Shown here: positions 37,824 to 49,437 of the stretch, one piece after another
Numbering within the stretch: the stretch's first letter is position 1
Layout of the letters: every line of letters begins with the position of its first letter
Made by a program: the position numbers and the translations under genes
Origin: Margaritispora aquatica
Taxonomy: Eukaryota > Ascomycota > Leotiomycetes > Helotiales > Discinellaceae
Assembly (NCBI GenBank): GCA_007644065.1
Contig: VJWN01000006.1
Coordinates: forward strand, 1,798,001-1,862,000
Direction: 5' to 3'
DNA: 64,000 nucleotides
Notes under the pieces: generated by a model
What the model was told of the DNA's origin: nothing
Seen by the model: the letters and a program-made list of their open reading frames with translations, nothing else
Databases searched by the model: none

Positions 37824-39354
37824 TGTGCTGGGAATAAACGAAAGAGCGTGGTTGAAGTTCATTTACTTCAAGTGATCGTCCTCGATATATACTTCACCGT
37901 TTCCCATCTCCACCATCAAAACTCAGGCCAAGTAAATGTCCTCATCTTGCCCCTCCTCCAAACTTTCTTGGTAATGTTTCCATCGGAGATGATTTTGCAT
38001 TTATCATGTCATGCCAATGTTTTTGGTTCGTCCCATAGACATGGCTCGTTTACCTAACTTTCATGTTGAGTTTGGAAAGTCTTGTTTCGTTTCACAGCCT
38101 CCATGGTCTTGGCTCCTGCCAGTTAAGAGTTTCGTTCTCGGTTATCATCTATATGCCGTTAGATATGTGGATCTCGTGGACATCTCCCCTCTTGCGATTT
38201 CGAGTAGGCTATCTTACACTTCTGCTTCGAGAAGGAGTCAAGAACACGATGATAGTAAACTCATATTCCTGACGCCATGAAGCAGGAAGTTGCGCTGACA
38301 GAACAATCACAAATGCTGTGCTCGCCGCATTGACACGGAATTCAGCGATATCACATGGAAATTCAGATCAGTGCCAAATAACGAAGTCGTCGACAGCAAT
38401 CCCAACTACGGCTTCCGGCGAGACGCACACGGGAGATCAGCACGCCTTCTCTTGATCTTTATCTGATGTTTTTGACACTTTGCCATGTTTCATCTCCGCA
38501 TTGTTCAGGGCTCGGAAACGTCGGTTCGCTTAGGTTAACGTTTCGATACCAAGCCAACGAATATATTTGACTTCAACAAGGCATTGTGGTTATCTCCTTC
38601 ATCCGATCTTCATTTACTTCCTGTGCAGTCGTACTTTCCATCTCAAAACAGTTCACACTTTTAACCCTTCTATAAGTGATGTATGTCTAGAACAGCTTTT
38701 TGAAAACGTGGGAGCTTTTCCGAAAGAAAATACCTTTTCCGGACCTTGCAGGCTCGTAGCAAGTCATGGGGGCCGGGAAAGCGCCAAGCTTGTGTTTGTG
38801 TTCATCCAAAGACACAAGTCCCGTGCTTGTTTATATCCCTGATGGTAAAGTGCCTGCAGCAATGTCAGGGATGTCACCGCCAAGAAACGTTTTCCGCCTG
38901 CACACCCCGCTTTCGCAATAAACTGGAACAAGATGCCACCAACCAGTTTTATGAGCTTCGGTGGAGTGTATCCGAAGATTGATTGTGCAGCTTAGCAGTT
39001 TGCAAGGACAAGATGAATTCTATCGGTAGCCATCATCGAGTTTCGCCATTCTTATGACTAAAAGGTTTATGTGTAGGAGGTGATGTGAGTTTAAGTTCAT
39101 CCAATCAATTGCCAAGCTCAAGTAATATATCAACTCATTTTGTAAGGTTCATACGGTTAATTGCCAAAATGCTGTACCTTTTCCAAGACGGGCCAAGAGT
39201 AAATCCGGCTGGGCGACCATCTATACTCGAGGCATGGATGTTGAATAATTCCGGACAATGGTATAAGTTCAGATCCGCTCTCCACGATTGTGGGATGGTC
39301 CTCGATACGCAATCGTGAGATTCCGACGCTCTTTGCTGCTTGTTCTGCTTCACC
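37824..39354. other. Intergenic, 1.5 kb
   Basis: 5' flanks of two divergent genes. Several short open frames, none with a recognisable motif. No RNA gene seen. Confidence 0.4.
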
Positions 39355-40587
39355 ATGCATCTATTTCACTCTCTGCTCGTCCAAGCTACTGCTGCAGTAG
39401 CTGTCAAGTTGTACATTGCTGAGACAAACGGCAATGTCACAACACTCGCTCTGACGCAATCGCACAATTCATACAGCCTTAGTGTCGCGCATAGGACATT
39501 GGGATGTCTACCAAATCCAGCTGTTCTGATTCACGACAGTGAAAACAAAGTTCTCTACTGCCTCGATCGTGGAGTAGCCGCCTCTACCAATGGCTCCCTG
39601 AACTCTTTCTCCATCTCTGACAGTGGAAACTTGACGAGAATCGCAAGAGTGAATGCGCCACTTTCAGTCGTATCGGGCACGATTTTCGGAGAAGGTGGAA
39701 AGCGAGGCATTGCAACTGCTTCATAGTAAGTTACCAATGTCTAATTTCAGAATTCACATTAACAAAAACCCAGCAACAGAAGTGCGTACTCAGTAATCGG
39801 CCTCGGTGAGAGAGGCGCTGTCACCGATCCACTCCAGATCGTTTTCCCAGTAATGGCAACTCCAGGTCCAACTCCCCTCCGCCAAGACCGTTCATACCTC
39901 CACGAAGCCATCGTGGACCCCACCAAGAAGTACCTCATCATGCCTGACTTAGGCGCTGACATGATCCGTGTCTTCACCTGGGATAAGAAGACTCTGGCTC
40001 CTCTCAAGGAACTCGCTCCTCTGCTCACAGATGCAGCTGTCGGTCCTCGCCACGGCGTCTTCTGGTACTCGCCTTCGAAAGTTTTGCATTTCATCTTTGT
40101 CGGCGAGCTGAACCAGAGAGTGTACTCGTACAAACTCACTTACCCAGCCGCTGGAGGCATCACCTGGACTAAAGTGTACTCAATGCCCGGTCTTGGATTC
40201 GAGAACGAGCGACCGGCCCAAACATCACCACAATCTGAAATCGCGCTCACCCCAGACAACAAATACGTCATCGTCTCTCATCGCGATGTTTCGTTCGCAT
40301 CGTCGACGATCTATCAATCTGGACCAACGGATACGCTGTCGACGTTGAAGATTCACTCCAATGGCACTTTGTCGCTGCATCAGTTGGCACCGAGTGGTGG
40401 CTGGTCGCCCAGGCAGTTTTCGCTGAATAAGAAGGGTGATATGTTGGCTGTTGGGCATCAGAATAATCAAAGTGTAGTGGTTTGGAAGAGGGATCTCAGC
40501 ACGGGTTTGATTGTCACGGGAAGTCCAGCTGCACAGATCACCCTCTCAGGTCCAGTGGTGGTTACACTGTGGGATGAGAGTTGTTAG
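39355..40587 (+). CDS. Lactonase-family beta-propeller protein
   Basis: Exons 39355-39725 and 39774-40587 join in phase (GTAAGT donor, CCCAG acceptor) into 394 aa. The pattern fits the 6-phosphogluconolactonase-like seven-bladed propeller family (PF10282). Blade motifs include YLHEAIVDPTKKYLIMPDLG, VFTWDKKTLAP, GPRHGVFWY, EIALTPDNKYVIVSHRD and SPRQFSLNKKGDMLAVGHQN. The N-terminus MHLFHSLLVQATAAVAVK could be a weak signal. Related proteins open lactones or related sugars; many fungal ones are secreted and untested. The end (GPVVVTLWDESC) is shorter than the usual family C-terminus, so a last exon may be missing. Confidence 0.85.
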
Positions 40588-41072
40588 ATAGTAATTGGTG
40601 GTATATTTGGATGGCACTATGCCGGAGTGAGAATTGGATTCAATACCAAGAGCAACATATGTCATCTATTGAGTCGTGATTCACATCGGATTTCATTGAA
40701 ATTATGATATCAAGGACACCACGAGTACCCAACAACCAAGAACAGGCAGACCAGCGATTTGACTCAGTGGGAGAGCACAAATCTTATAATTCTGTTGTCC
40801 CTGGATCGAAACCAGGAGTCGCTATGTAATTTGTTCAACTTTTTGGTCTTTTGGATGTGCCAGCAAGCGAATGATCTGAGTCACTCACTATTTTAGGTAG
40901 GGCGGGCTTAGCTTACTAGCTTTCGACACTTCACTAAATGACTAGCATGTAAACTTGGTGCTTGGTGTGTTTGTTATAGGTATAGGCGGGTTGATAATGG
41001 GTATTCTCGTAAATTGTGAAGTACTATCATAGTCGTTTAAACATGTTTAGCTCCTAGCTGTACCCCAAAATT
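40588..41072. other. Intergenic with tRNA-like sequence
   Basis: Contains the tRNA-like sequence at 40753-40823. Nothing else recognised. Confidence 0.4.
40753..40823 (+). tRNA. Degenerate tRNA-like sequence (anticodon position UAU)
   Basis: A 71-nt stretch folds as a cloverleaf. Acceptor arms AGCGATT and AGTCGCT pair over 7 bp with one T-G. The T-arm CCTGG-ATCGAAA-CCAGG is perfect, with a box B GGATCGAAACC. The D-arm is ACTC-AGTGGGA-GAGC, with an A-C at its first pair. The anticodon arm CAAAT-CTTATAA-TTCTG has two mismatches. The loop places UAU, an isoleucine anticodon. The mismatches are of the C-to-T/G-to-A kind in part, so this is more likely a decayed gene than an active one. There is no intron. 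Confidence 0.45.
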
Positions 41073-42738
41073 CTACAACAGATTTGGAAGTTCATAAATG
41101 CTAGCACGAGCGATTCTATTTGGCGTACAAATAAACTCCTCTGACAGCCAATCTTCCACTACACCTTTTGGTTTCCAGTATTGCTTTTTAAAATCTTCCT
41201 TATCACGACCAAGGACCATGAGCCCAACAGCCACACCACTAAGCCAGCCAACAACCATGCCCGATCCATTAAACCCAGCAGAGATCCATTCCGAAGCACC
41301 AGGAGCATCTGAATCACCTCGAGCACCAGTCTCCATGGTTTTCAGATGACGTTTCGTGAGTTTTGGTGACAATCTTCCAACAAATGGCATCATATCTGTC
41401 GTAAACCCATTGAACCACTCCAAACGGCCTTAACACTAGACTCCCTCCCACCCCAGACCCTCGAAGCAAATGAGTTTGGCAGCAATCCACTCAAATAGCA
41501 CACAATCGGATGACACAACTTATCATCTCCCCACTGTCCAAATTCATCGAATCCATTCTGAGGACTATGGATCGTACCACCTCCAAGCATAATCTCGCCA
41601 CCAACCCCATTGTCTATCACCATCACGTACACCAGGTAGTTGAGTGATATACTCAAAGTCCTTGGCTCCCGCTATGGACCAAGATACGGTCCCATTGGAA
41701 TGCGGAAACTCCTTTGCGGGGCGCTGGGCAGACATGTGTCCTCGCACAGGGAAAATGTTGCCCACGAGACCGGGCTCGAGGGTTGCGGCAAAGGTGTCGG
41801 TTGCGTGAATGACTTAATTGCACTTGATGTTTCCACGAGAGGTGTGCAGCAGAAATGGCACTCCGGGTTCATCTATTGTTGTGATTGTTTCCACCATTGT
41901 ACCGGTTTCGATGGAGAAATTGCCTGGAAATTCCTTGAGCAAGTCATCGTAGATGGATATCACAAATCTGTAGGGCCACATAGCTCCGCTGGAATAAGTC
42001 ATACCACCAAGGAAGTGCTCATTGAAGACAAGCTTCTGATGTTGATGATATTAAAAATTGAGCTCCTAATGGAACGCTAATAGACTCACCTCTTGAATTT
42101 CCTTCGCATCAAGCAGCTCAATAGTCCCCGCCAACTCAGGCCAATCCTTTTTCAAAGCATCCAGTATCTCAATCACCTCATGTAGCATCTTCTCATCGGT
42201 GAATGCATCCACTGTCACCACATCCCTAATCTCTCCTCCCACCAACCACTCCACATCCGCCACCTTCTCTATCAAAGACTTGGTTAATAACATAAACTCG
42301 ACCATTTTCTTCGCGCTCTCCTTCCCAAAGCGCTTCTTTAATTTTGCAAACTCAACCACCAATGCAACTTTCACGTTTTCCATTCCTTCCCGTCGCACCA
42401 CTGCACATCTCATGACCCTCCAGGATCGTTACTTTCCGCGAGAGATTCACAACTCGACATTCATGTAAGATCGTGTGCGCGATGCTGGCGCCTGAGATAC
42501 CCGAGCCGATGATTACGATGTCTGCTGTGTCGGGGAGATGCTTAGACTGCGTGTTTACCAGCGCTGGGTATATTGGGTGCTGTTGCTAGAAAGACGTGGC
42601 GGGATTGGAATGCGGGAGCTGAGGTGCGTTGATGCGTGATAGGACTTGCTCGAAAGCTAGATTGCTCTCGGCTACTACGTTGAGTAGACCACGGAAACCA
42701 TAGTACGTGCTCCGGAGAAATGAAAGTACTGCACCCAT
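41073..42738 (-). pseudogene. FAD-dependent oxidoreductase (DAO family), multiply broken
   Basis: The order of family motifs is complete: the N-terminus MGAVLSFLRSTYYGFRGLLN, the Rossmann ADIVIIGSGISGASIAHTIL, ILEGHEMCSGATGRN, the loop GGMTYSSGAMWPYR, VIHATDTFAATLEP, VGNIFPVRGHMSAQRP, and near the end NGFTTDMMPFVG with SAGFNGSGMVVGWLSG. The frame breaks repeatedly. Codon 51 is TAG (42588-42586) where relatives have Trp. There is a frameshift near 42375-42385 at the RNGG site, a TAA at 41816-41814, a frameshift near 41610-41640, and another near 41408. One normal-looking intron (GTGAGT) remains near 42030-42090. Five breaks make loss of function very likely. Intact relatives oxidise amines or amino acids. 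Confidence 0.87.
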
Positions 42739-43359
42739 GGTCGTTACGTTATATATATGATGTTGAGAGTATGAGCAAAAGTTCTGGTAAATGCCTGTAT
42801 TGAGTTTTCATGTTTGAGTGCTGGTGGTATTTTGAAATAGCATATTTGACTATCTAGAAGAAATACTCGGGATGTTGGGTTGACTGCCTGAAGAGGAGCC
42901 GAAACTGAGCCATGTGGACTCCATAGATATAAAACCTCCTAAAAGGAGTTGCCAAGCGAGCCCCTATCTCGCCTCATCTGCCTTTAAGATACAGCACAGC
43001 TAAACTCACCGTAGGACTAACATACTGGTATAGGTTTCCTCGCTCTAAAACTCAACAGCAAGAAACCGATCAAGTGTACATTGGTGCTTGTATTTCTTCG
43101 TGAATCTGACAATGAGCAAAACACAACGCATTCCACATGCATCGTGATGTCCACATTGAAGATCCTGATATTTTCGAGTATTGGAGTATTATTCCAACTT
43201 CTATAGTCTCTGAGACTATGTCAAAACGACCCTTAAGGTCAGGGCTCAAGTGATTCTTCTGAGCCTTGAATTACTATGAAAACAATGATTTTGGATATTG
43301 TGGGCCAATAAAAGTAATACCATTAAATTGAGGATCTCTAACTAACTAACTGATAATAT
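42739..43359. other. Intergenic, 0.6 kb
   Basis: 5' flank of the FAD pseudogene and 3' flank of the membrane protein gene. No element recognised. Confidence 0.4.
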
Positions 43360-45763
43360 TCAAGGCTCTCTACTATTAGACTGCATTTGATAGCTGTTTA
43401 GTGCTGATCCATTCAGAGTCACTGGTTGCACACTCTGCTCCTTTTTCACCACCCCTTTCGACTCCTCCTTTGGGGGCCTAAACCTAACCATCTTCACCCT
43501 CTGCCACTTTCCAATCCTCCCGTTCATCACATTCGCAGCAGTAACACTACTCCTCCTTCTCCTACTCCTCCCACTCAAGAGCATCCACCAAGTCCTGTCC
43601 TCCTCGCCCTCTTCCCCTGTCCTGCGAAAACTCCACCCCCCATCATCCATGTGCTTGTACTTCAAGAAAGCCCTTTGGGTTTTCTTCGGCACAGGTAACT
43701 TGCCGTGCGTGCGCTGGCAAAACAGTACGCCTAGTTCGTCTTCTCGTGTAGCGCCCAGGACGGATGAGAATGTCCTGTCATGCGCAGCGCCGTTGGAGAT
43801 GTACGCCCATGTTCCAAGCATGTTGGCGATGAGAGTGGCGAGAATGGCGAAGCCGTAGGACAGAAAGAGCGTGGTACTGTTATAGGAGTAGCGATTGACA
43901 GTGTTGGTTTGCGATACTGTGGTGTTGTAATCAGGGCTGTTATATTGTTAACCTCACAACTCTACAGCATAGTAATATCGCACTTACGACAGAAGACGAC
44001 TGCTCATGAAACCGATTGTCGTGTTGAATGCCAGCTCTTCTATGAGGGCTTGCAATGTCCTGTTCCGCGCCATCGCCTTGTCCTCTAGTCTCTGGTCGCT
44101 TAAGTTCCCACTTGGAGGCTTATCAGGATTGGGGAGATAGAGCGCATTGTTGTAGTCGAAGAATGGATCAAGATCTACACTCCCCAAAAGACTGTTATGT
44201 TCAAGTGGCGCCGCGATCTCACTGAATTTTCGGCCAGCGTTATTGTCGACCCACCAACCCATGGAGCCAACAAGCTGATCGGTCAATGCCCACATGACGG
44301 CAGAATATGAATGTAAAGCGAAGTCTGTGGGGGTATTGAGATCGTCCTTGGGATAGGGCATCAGTTTGATAGGTTTTGTTGCGGTGTTCTTCGTGATTGT
44401 TTGGTTGCCGAACTCAAACTTGAAGTTCACGTCATAAGATGAGTTCCAGAGTCGGCACACAAGGTAATGCGTCTCGTTCACCTTGTCTCCAGTGGAGTTT
44501 AAGCCGTATCTTTGAAAGGTTGACCAAATTTCATTGGATCCATTAACTGGCTTTTGCATGCGGACATCTGAGACATCCTCGGCAAGTTCAGGATCAGTCA
44601 CATTTCCACCGTTGAGAATAAACTCATTTGGGACAAACCCGAAATATGCCATTGCCAATTCGGTGTAGTTATCTATCGGAAGGGACATTCTTAGATTCTT
44701 TATGTGGTCGATGATTTCGATCTGTGTCGTGTTTGCATCTTCACACTGCACACTTGGGCCGAAGAATGACAAGGAGTAGGAGGAATTGAGTGATGGGCCA
44801 TTGAGTGGTAAGATGTTGCCCGTGGTTGCTGTTGCTGCTGTTAATCTAGCCACAATTGTTCTCGGAGCCACGAAGAGCTTATACGTATCGTTAAATCCAA
44901 ATATGGTGTTGTTTTGAAGAGGAACCGAGTAAGCGAACCGAGGATATTGCGTTGATGAATTGGTTGATATATCCAAACGCGGAACGAGCATAGTTGTTTC
45001 AGTAACATTGGATCCAGGCACAACAGTAAGGGTTGCAGGCGTGAAGAGTGATGGAATTTGAAGTAGCCTTCCAATTCTCGTCAATGACAGATCGGTTTCG
45101 GATTTCTCTCAACATACCAGACAAGCAAAGCGAGACAAGAGCCAATCTTTATTTTCCACCACATCTCAAGACTGAATAATCCCATGATTGCTTTATCTGC
45201 CTCAAAGGCCGAGTCTAAACAGATCACCGAGACTGTTCTAGTCCTCAGTGTTTTCCAAAGCCATTGAGTGTAAGCGAAGCCAACCGAACCTGCAAGCGCA
45301 AACTGGGTGGCGAATGCGAAGAAATTGCCAATTCTGAGGACTTCATTAGCAGCTTTACAGCCCAAGTGATCCTCTCAGAGCGCTTCTTATCGCTAATATT
45401 TCAGTTATATACTAACCTCAACACTGTTCCTTGCTGAGAAGGACTCCCAACTATTTCGCTATTGTATGAATTATAGAACGAGTGATGCGCAACAGCCATT
45501 AAGATCCCAACAATGAACGTTGAAACCATGCTCGCAGGAGATTTCCAATAGACATAATCCACTGGGGCCTGATCCTCGCTCACTGGATTGGAAGAAGCAT
45601 TTTGAAGCTGTAGAGGCCCTGCGGTGGCATCTGAATTTGACCGTTCCACAGCCGACCCTGAACGATGTCTCGGTTCATTATTTGTATTGACTTCGGTTGA
45701 TCCTGGCGAGACCGGATGATCTGCTATCGTGACTCTCCTTGATAGCTCGTGCGTCTCAGTCAT
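43360..45763 (-). CDS. Large fungal membrane glycoprotein, four membrane segments
   Basis: Exons 45763-45417, 45333-45118, 45067-43988 and 43936-43360 all join in phase into 739 aa. The N-terminal 85 residues are disordered and cytosolic in type (MTETHELSRRVTIADHP). Next comes a membrane segment (STFIVGILMAVAHHSF), two more segments around FAFATQFALAGSVGFAYTQW and GSCLALLVW, and a large loop of about 370 residues with many N-x-S/T sites (NTTQ, NGSN, NSSYD, NQTIT). A final segment is FLSYGFAILATLIANMLGTW. A basic C-terminal tail follows. This layout is common in a fungal family often labelled 'formylmethionine deformylase-like', a name without support; function is unknown. Confidence 0.85.
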
Positions 45764-46995
45764 ACTGCCTGAAGGGAATTTTGTATCCTGAATTGAGAAT
45801 TGGCATAGGATTTTGTTTTGCGTGAAGACGAAATACTGCCCAAAACTGTCAATGAGAGATCCTTATAGGAATCCGTCACAGTCTGGTTATGCAACACATT
45901 TTCAATATCCCTAGCATTCATGATGCAGAGTGCCAGTCGCTAATTGGACTGAAAAAAACACTGAATTGAATTGTTTCTGGGGTCAAGATACCAGCAGCAG
46001 GCTGTGTCGTATCGTGTGTATCCTGCTTGGAAATCGACAGTGGGAGTTTGTTGCAAATGTCACAGATGTCTTCTGATCGTAGTCATTGCCAAGCTGGAGT
46101 AGGGTGCGATTGCAGATACACAATCCAAGTGGATGGCCAATGGAAGACTTGGAGACTAGGTGGCCTTGCAAATACAGCCTCCACTACTTTTAATTGTATG
46201 GAATTTAACCGTACCAGCCTTATGCGTGCCAAGGGCTTTTCGTGCATCAACACACCCATCCTTGTTTGCGAGTGTAGGTAATTCGGAGGCTGTGAATGCA
46301 AAGTGCAAGATGTTGGCAAACGCCTCTGGAAGCCTAATCACAAACCAGTCGAGGATGCGAGCGAACCTCCCATTGTCTCCCTTACGATTTGAATTTGGCT
46401 CTGTAGTCCCATGCATAGCATACGGAGGTAAATGTTATTCGGGTGAAAACAATCATATTCTCTAATTGATCAGGGCCGCATCTAGATGGTCTAACTTATT
46501 AACGGCGCATCCCTAGCAAGGGGTTAGCAAGAGTGCTCAAGTATGCAGTCAACGCGCGCATTTTTTCTCGTGTGCTTTGAAGGAGCGACTTCCCAGCAAA
46601 GGTATTCGCTATCCCGTAGAAAGACGAGAATAAAGTATGGATATTCATTCTGCTGGTATGTATAGTCATCAAATGTCTGAGGATACACGGAAATAATTAG
46701 GCGAGATACTCGGGGAAGGAAAAGAGAGAGTACACGAATGAGAGCGTTGCTTGTGGCCTAAAGGCTCTATGGTTGTACGGAATGAAGGGCTATGCAAAAT
46801 GTGTGGTGGAAGGGATAATGTCCAACCACAAGAAACCCAAGGTATGTGCGAGGAACTCGAAAACTCGAAGAGGTCGAGTAGGCCTTTGTGGCTTAGGATT
46901 AAATGGTATACGCAGCAGCGCTCGCTTTCTACAATAATTCTACAATGAAAGAAAATTTGCCTTTGATGCATGCACAATGTTGCCAGTATCAACTT
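45764..46995. other. Intergenic, 1.2 kb
   Basis: Overlapping open frames of 60-101 codons occur on both strands at 45.98-46.47 kb, but none has a motif or clear splice partner. Region otherwise unassigned. Confidence 0.35.
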
Positions 46996-48053
46996 CACCC
47001 TGCTATGAGTACCCATAATCTGATGTAGTTAGTTTCAGTGTCACCATAGTAAACGAAGGACTTACAAGAAGAACACCATGAGAACACCAAACATCTTGGC
47101 AACCAACCAGCGATTGCCAGACACCCTCGACCAGTACTTCAGTAGTTCTCTCTGAGCACCTTGCACATTATCCACCACGTCCTCAGTATTCGCATCAATT
47201 CTCTGTATCATCTCACTTTGTTCCGACACCATGGATGCTAATTGTCCAAAAATACCCCCTAATTCCTGGATCGTTCTTTCAATAGCCTCTATAGCCTCCC
47301 CTCTTTGCTGAATATACGCGTTCTGAGGCTGTGCTTCCTCCATCATCAGCAGTTGCTGATCTCCCACTGGATTTAGGGACAGTAAATCTTGCCCTGGCCC
47401 GGGCGATCCGCGGTTGGGCGTGCTGTATAGCGGTGATGCAGATTGTTGGATTTGTGGCTGGATGTGTGCTGATACCGAGGATACGAAATTCTCTGTCCTC
47501 GCTCGAGATGCCTGGATATTCTTCGTCCGTACCTCGAGTACATCCTTGAAATTGACCGACACATCCGTGAGCTTTCCTTGCAACAAAAACACCACGTTCT
47601 TGTTATGCTCCCCTTCTTGGTCGGCTTTTGGATGTTGGGCGCGGGATAGGCTTTGAAGTCCCGAGATTTGTTGGTTGAGGGAAGACAGATCTTGCTTGAT
47701 AATAGATGTTAATTCGTTGATTTCCACGGGCCGGTCATCGAAAAGAGTCTTGCGCTTGGCCACTATTCCAGTCAGTTTTGCACAGCCGGAAGAAAATTGG
47801 TACGCATACATTGTGCCAACTTTTCCAGTTTCCCCATTGTCCCGGATATCCCTCTCCCTATTTCAGCAGCCCTCCTTGCAAACTCCGACCTCTTTGGCTT
47901 CCCATCTGCGCTTCCATTCGCCGCACTCTTCTGCGAGTCCGTCAAGAGTGACTGTCTCTGTGCGCCGACTTTGGAGGAAGCCTGTCTCTTCTGTACTTGT
48001 TGCAGGACTGAGCGGAACTCGTTGGTACGGTCCTGGATTGACGAGACTGCCAT
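46996..48053 (-). CDS. SED5: Syntaxin-5 / Sed5 Golgi t-SNARE
   Basis: Exons 48053-47810, 47762-47066 and 47020-46996 join in phase into 321 aa; the last exon is only 25 bases and adds LWVLIAG after MFGVLMVFFL, completing the tail anchor. The N-terminus MAVSSIQDRTNEFRSVLQQ and the Habc-type helices are followed by the SNARE core (about residues 235-295): AIEAIERTIQELGGIFGQLA with zero-layer Gln region MVSEQSEMIQRIDANTEDV. The single C-terminal membrane helix anchors it in the early Golgi. It pairs with ER-Golgi SNAREs in vesicle fusion. Introns of 47 and 45 bp. The identification is strong. Confidence 0.95.
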
Positions 48054-49437
48054 GGCGAGATGGGAGTGCAAGCGCACAACTATCGCACCGTGTAGTAAGA
48101 GGGCCAGATGAGCCTCGCCAGTTGGAAGAAGTGTTGCCCGGAGTGTCTAATGAGGTGGTTGTATTCTTGGTAGGTATGCAATGCGCCGAGGAGTGAATGG
48201 CTGAGGAATACTAATTCGATGGATTGTGTTCAGTGCCTCTGGATGATTTGGTATATCTCGACAATGTGGGCGGACGAAGGAGTAGTATTAGGATGGAAAA
48301 GAGAAGCCGTAGTCGTGGTCGGAGTGATTGTGGTTGTGGTTGTGGTTGAAATTTGTTGAGTTGATTGATGTCCAAAGGTTCACAGGTTCACAGGTTCAAA
48401 GGTTCAAACGGACAGATGGTGGTGTTTCACGGTGCCTGTGTCTGTCCTGTCATGTCCTGCACCTGTCCTGGTCTTGCGTTGAGTGGAGTGGCTAGAGAGT
48501 GGCTAGAGAGTGGCACAAAGAGTGTGTGGCGTTCAAATTATCGTATAATGTTTCGTGTTCTTTGAATGTTCCAGGTTCCAGCTCCCTCCCATTCTGGACT
48601 GGACAGTCAGTCATTAGTAATGAAAGGTATAAGGTATGGTATTACTTGATGCCTAAGACGCAAGGCTCTCAAGGCATCAATATTACAAAGACATTTCTTA
48701 AATTAGATGTCGCAGGATTCCTGACGAATTACCTAAGCCCACTCACTCCCTTCCTCCATCTGTCCAATCATTCCTCTCAATTCATCCCATCGATCCACTC
48801 ACTGTGGCTGTGCAGTCTTCAAGCTGTCCCCCCCCACCCACCATAGTACTACCTAGGCACTGTAAAACTGACTCTGGGGGAGAAAGCTATCACTCACCAA
48901 TGGCGCACGGCGTGGCGGCTCATCATCGCTCATCGCTCATCGTCGTCGTCGTCCAGTGCCAGCCAGCCAGTTTGTTGATCGCATCCCCCCCCCCCCCCCC
49001 CGACACTCCAGCTCCCAAGGCAAAGCACCACACGGCTAACAAATTATCCCATCTTTTCCTAAGCCAGATCCGCCTCTGCCTCTCCACATACATCTGCATT
49101 CTTACCTTAACTGTCCTGTCCTGTATTGTATATTATATTATACTATTTTATGTCTCTTCTTCTAGGTTGGCTCTGACCCCGACCCATTGGTGTAACCTTT
49201 GTTTGCGACCGCATCATATACCATACTTTAGCGTCGCCAGCCTTGGGGCAACATCTCACCTGAACAGTTAGTTGCAATACAGCCGCAATTAAGCTTCGAT
49301 CGACACTCCTAATTCCAACTTCACCATCACAGATATCCAACCTGGATTTCAATACCAATGTCTGCCTGGACGCATCGATAAACTTCGCATGAACAACGAG
49401 CAGCTCTGTCTCTGCGCACCTAATACACACACGCGCG
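48054..49437. other. Intergenic between SED5 and a divergent gene
   Basis: Contains a repeated ACAGGTTC/AAAGGTTC block near 48375-48410, TGTCCTG repeats near 48440-48475, and a 17-C run at 48985-49001. These look like leader and promoter sequence of divergent genes. No gene recognised. Confidence 0.4.
48985..49001 (+). repeat. Poly-C homopolymer, 17 bases
   Basis: Unbroken run of 17 C in the upstream region of the gene at 49438. Confidence 0.95.

Noticed and set aside
45983..46465. Several 60-101 codon frames on both strands
   Set aside because: No clear coding signal, motif or splice partner; could be an old remnant but not supported.
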